Shown here: positions 22,313 to 33,849 of the stretch, piece by piece
How positions within the stretch are numbered: the stretch's first letter is position 1
How the letters are laid out: the number at the start of each line of letters is the position of its first letter
Source of the DNA: Harmonia axyridis
Lineage: Eukaryota > Arthropoda > Insecta > Coleoptera > Coccinellidae
Assembly: GCF_914767665.1 (NCBI RefSeq)
Contig: NC_059507.1
Span: forward strand, 14,756,001-14,820,000
DNA: 64,000 nt
Reading direction: 5' to 3'
Position numbers and translations under genes: made by a program
The notes under the pieces: generated by a model
Told to the model about the DNA's origin: nothing
Database searches by the model: none
Seen by the model: the letters and a program-made list of their open reading frames with translations, nothing else

Positions 22313-22857
22313 AATAGATAATATATAGTTGAAATTATTCGTATGGAAGATTTCACAACGACTTGACTTATTCATTATAAATTCAACAGCACTGCACTCA
22401 AATTCTTCAAAAACGGATGGGTCATTTATATTTTTGCACTCTCCTGTCGTAAAAGTGTATATTTCAGATATTCAAAAAACACATGGAAATTTTTGAATGT
22501 CATCTGACTAACTTGGCTCTTTTTCCAGTAATAAAGCCAATTGTGAATTATCTATAAGGAGTTTTTCTATCTGTTTAATACATGATCAGATGAAACTTCT
22601 GTTCTCTTTTGTAGTTCCATCTTCTGTCGCAATAGATTCAAATTCTCACGAAAGAGAATGTAGTTTTATAGTTTGTGGAAAATAAACGAAAAATTCCTGA
22701 AATAAAGTAACATTCATCCAATTGAATCAATAATTATACAAACCCTTCAAACGAACCTGAAGTGAAAATGCATTCGATGATATCAATATTCATTTCCAAA
22801 TTTTGACAAATATCTATCGAATTTTCGATACGCCGAAGACTTTGCATTTTATCTGTC

Positions 22858-23198
22858 GGCATTTATTTAAATATTGAATAACAATTTTGGAAACTGCAAA
22901 CTTTTTCAAGAACTTTCATATATCGAAATGGAATATTTATTATTAACATGACACTGACAGCCAAATTGTCCACAGATACCACAGAAATATGGGACTTGAA
23001 ATGTCAAAATGATCCGAAACACCCCGTATACTCGAAAACCGCGGGGAGAATCGAAGGTTTGGGATTTTTCCCGGGATCTCCAGACGATTTTGAGGGGGGT
23101 CTTATTCTTGTCATTTTTGCTCTAGATGGTCCCGTTTGGGCTGTGATTTTACGTTTAAAGTTTGACGTATATGTGCAAGCGGTTTTATATATACTTAG
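22858..23198 (+). repeat. Highly conserved end of unit A with a small ORF
   Basis: This 340-bp tract differs from its copy-B partner (31278-31618) at only two positions that I can find, while the sequence just upstream differs by roughly 8%. It contains an ATG at 22948 opening an 83-85 codon frame shared by both copies. One difference is synonymous and the other changes Lys to Glu. In copy A the frame runs on into the 400-bp repeat, to 23286. The protein has no domain I recognise. It may be a separate young insertion or a gene-conversion tract. Confidence 0.65.
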
Positions 23199-23602
23199 AC
23201 TCGCTCTGCTCGCCGAAGGGGCTCCGCCCCTTGGACCCCGTCACTATGCCGGTAGATCCTTCACTGGGTATCCGGCTAGAAAATAAAAGCTTTTTTTCCG
23301 AAACCTTGTATCGTTAGCTGATTTCAGACGATTCACTCGGTATACTATGCTGGTTCTAGGTTGGAATTCTATATGATTTTTTTCCTAGAATATACCGTTT
23401 CGCCCTTGCTCACATGAAAATATTTGATGCAAATCCTAACTTTTCATGACGACAAATCAAGGGCGGTCCTAGCCTTAAATTTTGAGGGGGTTCGACATTT
23501 TGGGCTTCGAGTTTTTCTATGGGACCAAATCCCATATTACACCGATATCAAGCCTAACCTCTCAAAAATATTTATATTTAGATATTCATATGAATATTTA
23601 TA
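23199..23602 (+). repeat. 400-bp dispersed repeat with GC-rich hairpin, copy 2
   Basis: Near-copy of 11346-11745. It begins exactly where the similarity between duplicated units A and B stops, so it either inserted at, or defines, the boundary of unit A. Confidence 0.75.
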
Positions 23603-23789
23603 TAAGGCGTACAACTTTGCTTCCGCCGCGGCAACGGCGCGCCGTTTTGCAATAGATGGCTGTAACGGTAAGTGGTAGTAGAAATAAATATAACGTAGAT
23701 GTCACACAATAAGTTTAGGTATTTGTGAACATAACGCCATCGACATGTTAGTCGATTTGTATCTGCATCATAAAGTTATTCACGATTAG

Positions 23790-24610
23790 CTGCCATACGT
23801 CCCGGTACGCCGGGACATGTCCCGGTTTGGACCATTGAGTCCCCGTGTCCCGGTTAGTTATTCAATTGTCCCGGTCAGTAACTTGACCGTTATGAGATTC
23901 ATATTTCCTTATATAGTGTAGGTGAGACAAAATTTGTTTTCATGGAATCTCAACGGATTCCAGTAATCATAAATCTGAAATGCTGTTTCCGTTGCTCAAA
24001 CATTATTTTTCAGAAACCGAAGGATTGAAAATAAAATTATTAAAATTGTTCAAAAAAATAGTCTTATGCAATCACTTTATTTTATATTGAATCCTTAGAG
24101 TACCTTAATATTTCCATATAAAATATTTTCGCTGTCAGTGCGGTACTTACTTCGAAGTAAAATAAAGGCGAGTTTTTTTTTAATTCGACAATTAAACTAT
24201 CGGTTGTCCAGCGCATAGACTTCACAATACTGCTTCCACTTCCGCCGATATGATTTTAATTTCTGTGCATTCTATTGGTCTTAAAATTTTCAAATATTTT
24301 TCGATATTTTTTGTAAGGGTCGAACGATGAAAGGTTTTCGTGAGTATGCAGAAACAACTTACAGCAATGTTCTTTCTTATTCTAGAATTCGATGGCTTTC
24401 ACTAGTTCTAGCTATTGAACGCTTGCTGAAGCTATGGGTGCCATTGAAAAAAAATTTCTTAGCTGAAAAAAAGGCCTTAAAAGCTGTAACCGATTTTTTT
24501 TGACTCTTTATTAGAACTTTATACTCTATTTCTACACAGTCAAGCATTTCTGATTGACAAACCGATTGAAAGTATTGAAAAATCATTAATTACTGTTATT
24601 AAAGATTAAA
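23790..24610 (+). pseudogene. hAT-type transposon relic
   Basis: The left end carries four copies of a GTCCCGG motif within 90 bp (about 23798-23875), like hAT subterminal repeats. At 24336-24450 the plus strand reads SYSRIRWLSLVLAIERLLKLW, a block typical of the hAT transposase core (the RWLSL...AIER region). The frame breaks after DFF at about 24500. The right end and target duplication are not visible. Confidence 0.6.
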
Positions 24611-24700
24611 GTAAAAATTAATTGAGAGGATAGGTACTAAGAAAGAGTTGAATGGAAGATTACTAAATAACTATTTCGGAAACCAAACAAGACAAGTCTA

Positions 24701-26214
24701 CAGGGTGGCCACTTTTTTAATGGGTTTGTATTGGTAGCTTTTAAGCCATAAGAGTTAGAAGGTCGGTCAAATGGAGAAAAAATTGCATGCATAGAAGCAT
24801 TATAAAGCAGTTCAAACAAATCGAGATTATCAGGGCCGGTTATTGAGATATCATAAAAAAAGTAAATTATGTCATTTTGATTTTTCTTTTTTTCCCACTT
24901 TATTTAAAATATTATCAAAAAATGTTACATGAATTTTTTATTCGACAGTAAATTATCCTCAATTTGACGTATTCAGATTTCGTATCCAGCGTTTCGAACT
25001 CTCTGGGACACCCTCAACCTCATTTTTTTCAATACGGACCTGCATATTTTATGACATTTTTCGAAATAACTTTTAACGCTGAATTCAACGATATATCACA
25101 CAATGTCATTCAAAGTTGATTTTCAGATGATTTTGACCCTCATCCAAATTTAATGGTGTGTATGTAAGAAAAAATAAGTTTATTAACGATATCAATGTTC
25201 TGACCCAAATTCAATCGAACCCAGAAAAAAATCGAGAACTGTGGCCAGTGAATGGAATTTTTCAAAAACTGCTGTTAATAAAATAGTCAACAGACGCGAA
25301 TACAATGATTTCAAATTTGAATACCAAGCCTTGCACAAATTATATCGTAATGATCTCAAAATAAAGTTCGATTCTGTAATTTGTTCCAACGGAACAAATG
25401 ACAAATACAACAATAGTGATACCTCGCGAGAAAATTGAGAATGTTTCGAAAGGTATTCAAGGAGACCAAACAAGCAAATGTATAAGAAGTATGGGTTCCA
25501 GAACCGTAAAGTGTACCTATTTTACAAAATGGTGGACATTTCAAACACTTACTTCATTAATTTTCATTTACTTTCGAATAATCATCTGATTTTTCTTTCG
25601 TTAAATGATACTTTCGTTTAATTATTATGAATTGAAATATTTAAATGATTATTATAAAAGAAGAACCAAGAAACCAGTATACTGGTTTCTTGCTTTGATT
25701 CTAATATGTTCCATTTAGTTCAAGATGGGTAAGTTGACTTTCTTATCGAAATTTATTGCATATTGCATGTTGCCAATTAAACTGAATAAAGGTAATACAG
25801 ATCCGACCCAAAGAAAATTGGATAAGGGTCAAAATCACCTGAAAATCTACTTTGAATGATATATCGTTGAATTCAGCGTTAAAAGTTATTTCGAAAAATG
25901 TCATAAAATATGCAGGTCCGTATTGAAAAAATTGAGGTTGAGGGTGTCCCAGAGAGTACGAAACGTTGGAAACGAAATCTGATTACGTCAAATTGAGGAT
26001 AATTTACTGTCGAATAAAAAATTCCTGTGACATTTTTTGATGATATTTGAAATAAAGTGGGAAAAAAAGAAAAATCAAAATGACATAATTTACTTTTCTT
26101 ATATCTCAATAATAATGCTTCTATGCATGCAACTTTTTTTCCATTTGACCGACTTTCTAACTCTTATGGTTTAAAAGTTACCAATACAATCCCATTAAAA
26201 AAGTGGCCACCCTG
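24701..26214 (+). mobile_element. Tc1/mariner-like element with very long inverted repeats
   Basis: The ends are CAGGGTGGCCACTTTTTTAA and its complement, flanked by TA (24699-24700 and 26215-26216). The inverted repeats run about 450 bp (24701-25180 with 25790-26214). The left arm has an extra 30 bp at about 24806-24840. Between them the frame at 25230-25390 (ASEWNFSKTAVNKIV) resembles the helix-turn-helix N-terminus of a Tc1/mariner transposase. The catalytic domain is gone. Palindromic similarity extends outside the TA (GACAAGTC on both sides). Confidence 0.8.
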
Positions 26215-26880
26215 TAGACTTGTCATGTTATGAGTTTCCATACAGTTTTATAATCACGGGCGTAGCCAGGTTTCAATTTCGGGGGGGGTTTTACATATTA
26301 TAAAAAAAATATTATGTTTTTCTTTTTAAATATATCAACTTTAAAAGAGCCAACCCATTCAGTCTATTTTCACTAGTTTTATTTTTCAAGTATGTTTTGA
26401 GGAAAAAAGCATTTTCGAAATCACTTTTTGAAATTTAGTTTATTTCTTTACATCGATTCCTATAAATATATTCAGGAAAAACTACCGTCGTAATATTCAT
26501 ACAACAGAGTACTCAAATTCAAATTTATGACTAGAAAGTTTATATGCAAAAAACCGGTAAAAAATGATAGTTATCACCTTTTTTGCATTTTTTTCAATGT
26601 TTTATCATGAAATTTTGGTGGCAAACTTCAGATTCGAATTCTGTACCCCAGAAACAGGGATAATAAATCGAAGAAATTAAAACTATCCCATCAACTGAGT
26701 TTTAGCAGAGATAGATATAATACGCCAATTTTGAACTATCGTTTGAGCCAGGTTTTTCGGACAAAAAACTTTATGGAAGAAAACGTCAGAAGATTAAATT
26801 TTTTTTGTATTTTTTTTTAATATTCCGTCACAGAATTTTGGTGCTAAACCTCAGATTCGGATTCAGAACCCAAAAAAATA

Positions 26881-27803
26881 AAGGGTGTTTTTTTAGAGCT
26901 ATAGAACTTTAAATTGCAATAAAACAACGATGGATTATTCGATTGATATGAACTTGATTTATCCGCAAGATAATCTTGTGGCATTACATTTTAAATATGA
27001 TTTCTGGCATATGACCGACAAGGCTGGCTCGGATGTAGTCCAATCTGGACGTCCAATTTTCGATGACTTTTCCAACATTTGTGGCCGTATATCGGCAAAA
27101 ACACGGCGAATGTTGTCTTCCAAATGATCAAGGGTTTGTGGCTTATCCGCATAGACCAATGACTTCACATAGCTCCACAGAAAGTAGTCTAACGGTGTTA
27201 AATCACAAGATCTTGGAGGCCAATTGGTCCAAAACGGGAAATTAGGCGGTCACCAAACGTGTCTTCCAATAAATCGATTGTGGCACGAGCTGTGTGACAT
27301 GTTGCGCCGTCTTGTTGGAACCACAGCTCCTGGACATCATGGTTGTTCAATTCAGGAATGAAAAAGTTAGTAATCATGGCTCTATACCGATCACCATTGA
27401 CTGTAACGTTCTGGCCATCATCGTTTTTGAAGAAGTACGGACCAATGATTCCACCAGCCCATAAAGCGCACCAAACAGTCAGTTTTTCTGGATGTAACGG
27501 TGTTTCGACATACACTTGAGGATTAGCTTCAGTCCAAATGCGGCAGTTTTGTTTGTTGACGTAGCCATTCAACCAGAAGTGCGCTTCATCGCTAATGGAC
27601 GTAGAGCGCGATACGTATTCCGCACAGAACCATTATTTTCGACATAAAATTGCACTATTTGCAAGCGTTGTTCAGGCGTGAGTCTATTCATGATGAATTG
27701 CCAAACCGAACTAAGAATAAATCACTTGACAGCTGTTAAATCCGTTGCCATCTTGAACAGTAATGCCAACTTAAATTTATATACCTCGAAAAAAAACACC
27801 CGT
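26881..27803 (-). mobile_element. Mariner-family deletion derivative, uninterrupted copy
   Basis: 923 bp, with inverted ends (AAGGGTGTTTTTTT and its degenerate complement) flanked by TA at 26879-26880 and 27804-27805. It is closely similar to the element at 2717-5574 and shares the same internal deletion point, near 27590. The two are copies of one amplified non-autonomous derivative. Confidence 0.88.
26959..27572 (-). pseudogene. Tc1/mariner transposase relic
   Basis: The minus-strand frame 27198-27572 (124 codons) runs from NGYVNKQNCRIW through GPYFFKNDDGQNVTVNGDRY to ELWFQQDGATCHTA, which holds the second catalytic Asp. A frameshift near 27220 separates it from the C-terminal part (to 26959) with DIRPQMLEK. 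The N-terminal recognition helices are mostly deleted. It is inactive. Confidence 0.85.
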
Positions 27804-29369
27804 TACATACTATCGAAAAAATCAAACTAACCCATAACTTTTCTTTGAGGGACACATGTGAGCACAAATTGACTGGATTACGTAGAGGTAATTTAATTCA
27901 AATTTCACATTACAAATTAATTGAACTGAGAGTGATAATTTCATTCACTTTTTACAAATTCCATTAAAAAATATTTTCGAGATTTTGAAAAAAAAATAAG
28001 TTTTTTTGACATCTTTAACATTTCGGGGGGGGTTTGAACCCCCAAAACCCCCCCCCTGGCTACGCCCGTGTTTATAATACGTCATAATCTCAAACAATTT
28101 ATTAATATGAATTTCTACCAAGTAAAGACCGATCCCATCAAGAAGATCTGGGCATACTGGCAACGTTGCAGATTATTTGGCATTTGACAGACGTTACGTA
28201 TTGAACATAATTGCCGCCACCGGATGTAAACAATGAATAAAATAGTAGTTTTTGACGAGAAAAAGCCATTTTTTTTTAGGGAAAAGCTTGAAATGTGATT
28301 AATTAATCATTTCTAACGAGAATCAGTTGATAAAATACAAGAAAACTAGCTATTAATGTGGATAACCTTACCTTCATCAAGCCAATTTTACAAATTTTTA
28401 AAAAAAACCAGCAGGATTGAGGAATTTATGTCACCGGATTCGTGATCTAATACCCAAAATTAGTAAGTAAGCAAAATTTCATCACTTTTGAATCATTATC
28501 AAAATTAATTCTATATAGTAAACATTCACCTGTTTTTCTTTTCAGAAGATGGATTATTATACAGGATTTGGATGGATAATTATACAGGATTTTTATTTGT
28601 GGAATATCAATTAGAAATATCTAGAGATGTTGGACCAATTCAAGTCTGAAAATTGAGATTAAAGCTTCAAATTATTAACTAATTTGTAAAGAAATACACA
28701 ATATTTGATCAACTATTATATAGGGTGTATATATTTGAAGTAGTAATTAGTCATTTTTGGAGAAATGAGACATTTTGAAATCTGAAATTCTCATTTCTCT
28801 AGAAATGGCAATTTCTTTCTTATTTAAAAAATTTGGGAAAAATGCATAATCAAAATGTGAGAGTTATTATCAGTCAATAGAAATACTACCTGAAATAAAG
28901 AAACTGCATTCAATGTTTATTTTCAGTTTTGACAAATATTGAATTTACATAATCATTCGATAAGATCTATGAAAAGACCTACAGTGAAATGTTGTTTTAG
29001 GAATATTCAGTATAGCTGTAATAAACAAACTGAAAAGAGGCAGAATGAATAATAGATCTACCTTTCGGATACTCATATCTGAGAAATCAGGTTATAAGAA
29101 GTCCCTCATTTCCAAGGTTTATCAATACATTTTTCAGTTGAGCAGCAAATTATTCTTCTATTCCATATTTTGTGAAGAAATACAATATAATTGAACAATT
29201 TGAAGGACCTATTGGAAATTCCTGACGAACTAAGGAGTTTTTTAGTATCTGAAGATTGTATTGATGCTATGTTATAGAACGAGACTTGTGGCTCTGGGTT
29301 TTACTCAGAAGTAAATTAAACAGGGCAATTTATGTCCTATATAGTAAATAAAATTTTGATAGATAAAAG

Positions 29370-29880
29370 TTTCAAAAGATCAACAATTGATCATAGTATT
29401 TACATAAATCAAAAAATAACTGGCTTACTATTGTTGCATTGTACATGGATGACTTTTTTGTTGTAACTAATGTTAATTCTGAATGAATTTTCTGATAGAA
29501 AATTTTATGATAAAGAAATTAGGGGAAGCTAAAAAATGATTAGGGATGAATATTACTAGAAATTATGGAAAAGGTAGTAAAGCTATCGATTATATTCTTC
29601 AAATATGTATTGCAATAATTCAACATGTCTGATTGTGAACATGTGAAAACTAAATTGAATTTTGATTCAACAAAAGAGAGTTGTAATGATGAACCATATA
29701 AGAAATTAATAGGTTTATTAATATCTTCAGCAGTATTAACTAGTCCTGATATAGCATACTCTGTTAATTTCTTGAGTCAATTTAATAATGATCTCATTGT
29801 TGAACACTGGAAAAGTGCAAAATTCATTTCAAGATACAAAGATAATTGTTCAATTTTTACTTCAGTCAAAAGGAACTGAG
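29370..29880 (+). pseudogene. Decayed copia reverse transcriptase, copy B
   Basis: Counterpart of 21230-21720. The frame 29625-29879 retains YKKLIGLLISSAVLTSPDIAY and VNFLSQFNNDLIVEHWKSAK, the conserved block between reverse transcriptase and RNase H in Ty1/copia. The YMDD-type motif upstream (near 29440) is out of frame. It is better preserved here than in copy A. Confidence 0.8.
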
Positions 29881-31277
29881 TATTTGAAATCGGTACTAAA
29901 ATTGTATCGGCCAATACTATTGACCCATATGGGTCAATAACTACATTGACTTGATTTTTTCAAATGTTAACTTTGGATCTGAATCAATGAATAATTTAAT
30001 TCTTACCAAAATGAAAAGCAATGAATAAATCAGTAGGATAGCATTTTTGAAATGGCCATATAGCACCTATTCCTATAACGATTAAAAGATTGGAAACTTT
30101 AGTGAACAAATAGGTAGGTATCAACATTTTTATACAAATTTGATCATTCATTCATGACATGGAAATTTTCAATAAATAGTTGCTTTTTAAAGTATTTTAT
30201 ACCTTCATTGAATTGCTGGAAAATTGATACCAATTTCGAAAGTGACTGCCATGTTAAATTCTTCATATACTGAATGATCCTTCAAAATTTATTTCTGTCG
30301 TAACATTTTGACTAGTATTTCAACTGATATATTCCATACGTCATTGAAATCAATATCTTCAAAGTACTATTCGAAAGACTTATAATGGAATTTAGAAAAA
30401 TATGTCTTTCTCAATTTCATAGTCATATATGATATGATGCATAAGTCCAAATTTAATTAATTCACATCTAAAGTGAATGTTATTTTTAGAAATATTCAGT
30501 ATAGCTATAATAAACCAACTAAAAAGAGACATAATGAATAGACTTGCCTTTCAAATACCCATGGCCTATGTTACCTCATAAGCAATTACCTACAATATCT
30601 TATCTTGGTGAAACCTTTTTGAGAAATCAGGTGATAAGTTTGAGAGTCTCTAATTTCCAAGGCTTATTAATACATGTTTCAGTTGAGCGGAATATAATAT
30701 AACAGGGTATATATAGTTGAAATTATTAGTATGAAAGAGTTGACTTATTCATTATAAATTCAACAGCACTGCACTCAAATTCTTCAAAAACGGGGTCACT
30801 TATATTTTTGCACTCCTCTGTCGTAAAAGTGTATATTTTAGATATTCAAAAAACTCATGGAAACTTTTGACTGTTATCTGACTAACTTGGCTCTTTTTTT
30901 TCCAGTAATAAAGCCAATTGTGAATTATCTATAAGGAGTCTTTCTATCTGTTTAATACTGTTTCATAGTAGCATAACTTTTACTCCAATCCAAGACTGAA
31001 TTGATGAATGAAGCTTCTGTTCTCTTTGGTAGTTCCATCTTCTGTCGCAATAAATTCAAATTCTCACGAAAGGAAATGTAGTTTTATAGATTGTGGAAAA
31101 TAAACGAAAAATTCCTGAAATAAAGTAACATTCATCCAATTAATTCCAAATAATACAAACCCTTCAAACAAACCTGAATTGAGGAAAATGCATTCGATGA
31201 TATAAATGTTCATTTCCAAATTTTGACAAATATCTATCGAATTTTTGATTCGCCGTAGACTTTGCATTTTATCTGTC

Positions 31278-31622
31278 GGCATTTATTTAAATATTGAATA
31301 ACAATTTTGGAAACTGCAAACTTTTTCAAGAACTTTCATATATCGAAATGGAATATTTATTATTAACATGACACTGACAGCCAAATTGTCCACAGATACC
31401 ACAGAAATATGGGACCTGAAATGTCAAAATGATCCGAAACACCCCGTATACTCGAAAACCGCGGGGAGAATCGAAGGTTTGGGATTTTTCCCGGGATCTC
31501 CAGACGATTTTGAGGGGGGTCTTATTCTTGTCATTTTTGCTCTAGATGGTCCCGTTTGGGCTGTGATTTTACGTTTAGAGTTTGACGTATATGTGCAAGC
31601 GGTTTTATATATACTTAGATTC
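31278..31622 (+). repeat. Highly conserved end of unit B with a small ORF
   Basis: Partner of 22858-23198. The frame 31368-31625 (85 codons) is shared with copy A. It has no known domain. Confidence 0.6.
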
Positions 31623-31625
31623 TAA

Positions 31626-32825
31626 GTCTTCTTTGAAAGCAATTGTGTAATAAAAGTATATAATACATTTTATTTTCCATCGGCCAAATTTTGATAATTT
31701 GTTGAAATAATGTATCTGCCTTGTCCATCTATTGGTAAAACAGATTCTACTGGTTTCAAAGATTCAAAGATCTGAGAAATTAGATCAATGAACTTCAAAC
31801 TATAAATAAAGAATAATTAGTCGAAGATTGTTCACAATTATTTACAAAGACTTATTCAAAAATGTAGAAACCACAATTGAAGTTTTTTTTTTCATCAAAT
31901 AATCAAACAAAAAAGTTTTATCATAATTCAAAAACTTCCTGGTCCTGAAAGCATCTTCCACCTTCAACAGAATCAACTTATTGATGTAAGAAAAATCCCT
32001 TGGCCAGTTATGATATGAAAACAAATACCTTGACTGTGTTCGCTTCCCATGTCGTATGAAACTTTGACTAATCTAACAGACGTGAGTTGGGTTGAAAAGC
32101 CCGCAGAAAACCACAGACCGACAGACGAATTACTTTAGTGGACTCCAAAGAGGACAGAGATGAATTCCTGCCTCATGATAACATCGATGCCCTGTGAGCC
32201 TTGGTTTTTCAGCCGTCTTCTGTCACATATTAAATCAAAGATAAGGCCCTCATTCTATTTGCGGAGCTATCTGACGGATGACTATAATATATTTCGGGAC
32301 AAGATGAGGGGAACTTCTATAATAAATGATTGGACGGTCTATGATAGCAGTGTTTCGTGTATTCTTGATGAAAAAGGTGAAGTCTTCGATAATGTTCACA
32401 CTAAAAATTTGTGGAAATATATTTATATACTACTTATACCTATGAATCAATGAAATTTCAAAAAATACGTCGACAAATAAGATAATTTAACCACGAATCT
32501 CTGGACCAGAAGATCTGGATCTGGAGAAGATATCAATCTCTGGACTACTCGCCCTGTCGTAAGGTTCAACTATAAAAAGCAATATTATGCATTTGAAATA
32601 ATGATTCCAATATTTGAATCTGAAACTGAAATTCGACTCTTCACTCCATTTGATTGAAGAATTCATTTTAAATAACAATAACTTGTTGTCTAGATATTTT
32701 AGACAAGTTTGATAGTTTTTTGGGCTATTTACATCATCTGTGCGGTTGCTTGGCTTGCTCTATTGGAGATTCTGTCTGCCTTCTGCCTCTTATTGGGAGT
32801 TTTATTCTGAGACCCTAACCTTTTT
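31626..32825. other. Intergenic DNA, one unassigned 97-codon ORF
   Basis: A plus-strand frame at 32160-32453 has no recognisable domain. A GC-richer stretch at 32490-32560 lies just beyond it. I see no transposon ends. Confidence 0.35.
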
Positions 32826-32829
32826 CCTA

Positions 32830-33845
32830 AGGGTCTCAGACTAAAACTCCGTTGGATCCTTCATGATATTCTTGCAGTAATTTCTCGTTCTGATCACCTG
32901 AATTTGGATGGCTAGAAGAAAACTTTCCGTTTCTGGGTACATCGCACCAAATGTGAGCCAATAGTTCGACGCTTCAATGTCGACATGATCTTAGTTCACT
33001 TCGTGGAAATGTCATCCATTTAAGGGCTTCTGTCTCCATCTTTGCAGTTTTTCTTGGGTTGTCTGGTGGTTGTATAATAATAATACTTTTCTGTGCAGTT
33101 GTCAAGGTGTTGATTCGTCTACTTCACACAATGTTATGTAGACCTCTGATGTGCTTGCTTTGTCTTTGAAGTATGTTCGTAGGCAGTCTATTTGCCCACA
33201 GGCAAGTTCCATGATGTCTAGCAGACCTCGGCCTCCTTTATTTCTTGGCCGTGTCATTCTCTCAATGCTATATTTCGGATGTTGCTTGTGTGCTTTTGTC
33301 AAGGTTCTCATTTTGCGTTTGCAGGTTTTCTATATCTGTTTTACTCCATGGAATTATACTGAAAGAGTATGTTAGAATTGAACATGCATATGTATATATG
33401 GCTCTCGTCATGTTCTTTCTGTTCAGGTTTGTTTTTGAAATTTTGTTGGTTCTCCTAATGAACTCAGTTGTTAAGTCTTCCTTCATTCTTTGATGCTTGA
33501 TTCGTCTGTTCTGTTTCATTCCTAGGTTTTTCTGAAGATTGTCCGATTTCATTGCTCCTATCTCCTGTCCATTGGAAAGAGCGATCGGTTCATCTTGAAT
33601 TATTTCCCGCACTACGCTAATAGTACGACACTCCGAATTTCATCCCCACGTCTCTCGAAAACTTTTCTACCAGTTTGATCATAATTTGCAAGTGGTTTTT
33701 GTTGCCTGTCATCAGTTTTAGGTTTTAGGTCATCCATGTGCAAATGATTGAGTAGAATAGTATATTACCATTGCCTTTGACCTTGAAACCTGTTTCAGTA
33801 GCATTCAGTTGTTTATAAAGTAGGTTCAGTTGTGAGCAGAACCAA
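32830..33845 (-). pseudogene. Non-LTR retrotransposon relic, R2/R4-like
   Basis: Reading the minus strand from 33845: a motif-B-like VSPFWFC, then HMDDLK (the catalytic Asp pair, near 33740), LGMKQNRRIKHQRMKEDL (33520-33480), YACSILTYSFSIIPWSKTD, and in another frame HPKYSIERMTRPRNKGGRGL (33245-33190). Then come pieces resembling the C-terminal domain (ASNYWLTFGAMYPETESFL, near 32920). The order and motifs fit an R2/R4-type non-LTR polyprotein from the catalytic motif to the C-terminus. At least two frameshifts (about 33290 and 33610) and several stops are present. The clade assignment is from memory. Confidence 0.8.
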
Positions 33846-33849
33846 AAAG

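Larger units (their letters stand above)
13409..23198. repeat. Duplicated 3.5-kb unit, copy A (interrupted by hAT)
   Basis: From TTATGAGTTTCCATACAG to TATATATACTTAG this copy is collinear with 26229-31618, once the insertions are removed (hAT 13586-19821 here, hAT-like 26255-28070 in copy B). Divergence is roughly 5-10% by eye, with small indels. The unit contains a decayed Ty1/copia reverse transcriptase and an internal direct repeat of about 190 bp (20640-20835 and 22108-22312) that flanks that relic. The ancestral unit may therefore include an old retroelement. The outside flanks of A and B differ. Confidence 0.85.
26255..28070. mobile_element. hAT-like non-autonomous element with nested mariner
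   Basis: The 16-bp terminal inverted repeat CACGGGCGTAGCCAGG has G-runs just inside both ends. An exact 8-bp duplication TTTATAAT lies at 26247-26254 and 28071-28078. No transposase of its own is visible. It contains a complete deletion-derivative mariner at 26881-27803. Without the mariner it is about 890 bp. Confidence 0.9.
26229..31618. repeat. Duplicated 3.5-kb unit, copy B (interrupted by hAT-like element)
   Basis: Partner of copy A (13409-23198). It starts TTATGAGTTTCCATACAG directly after the long-TIR element. The hAT-like insertion lies at 26255-28070. Copy A preserves the empty site (TTTATAAT once, near 13431), proving that insertion came after the duplication. Confidence 0.85.

Noticed and set aside
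27063..27245. Plus-strand ORFs over the mariner copies
   Set aside because: Shadows of the minus-strand transposase relic.
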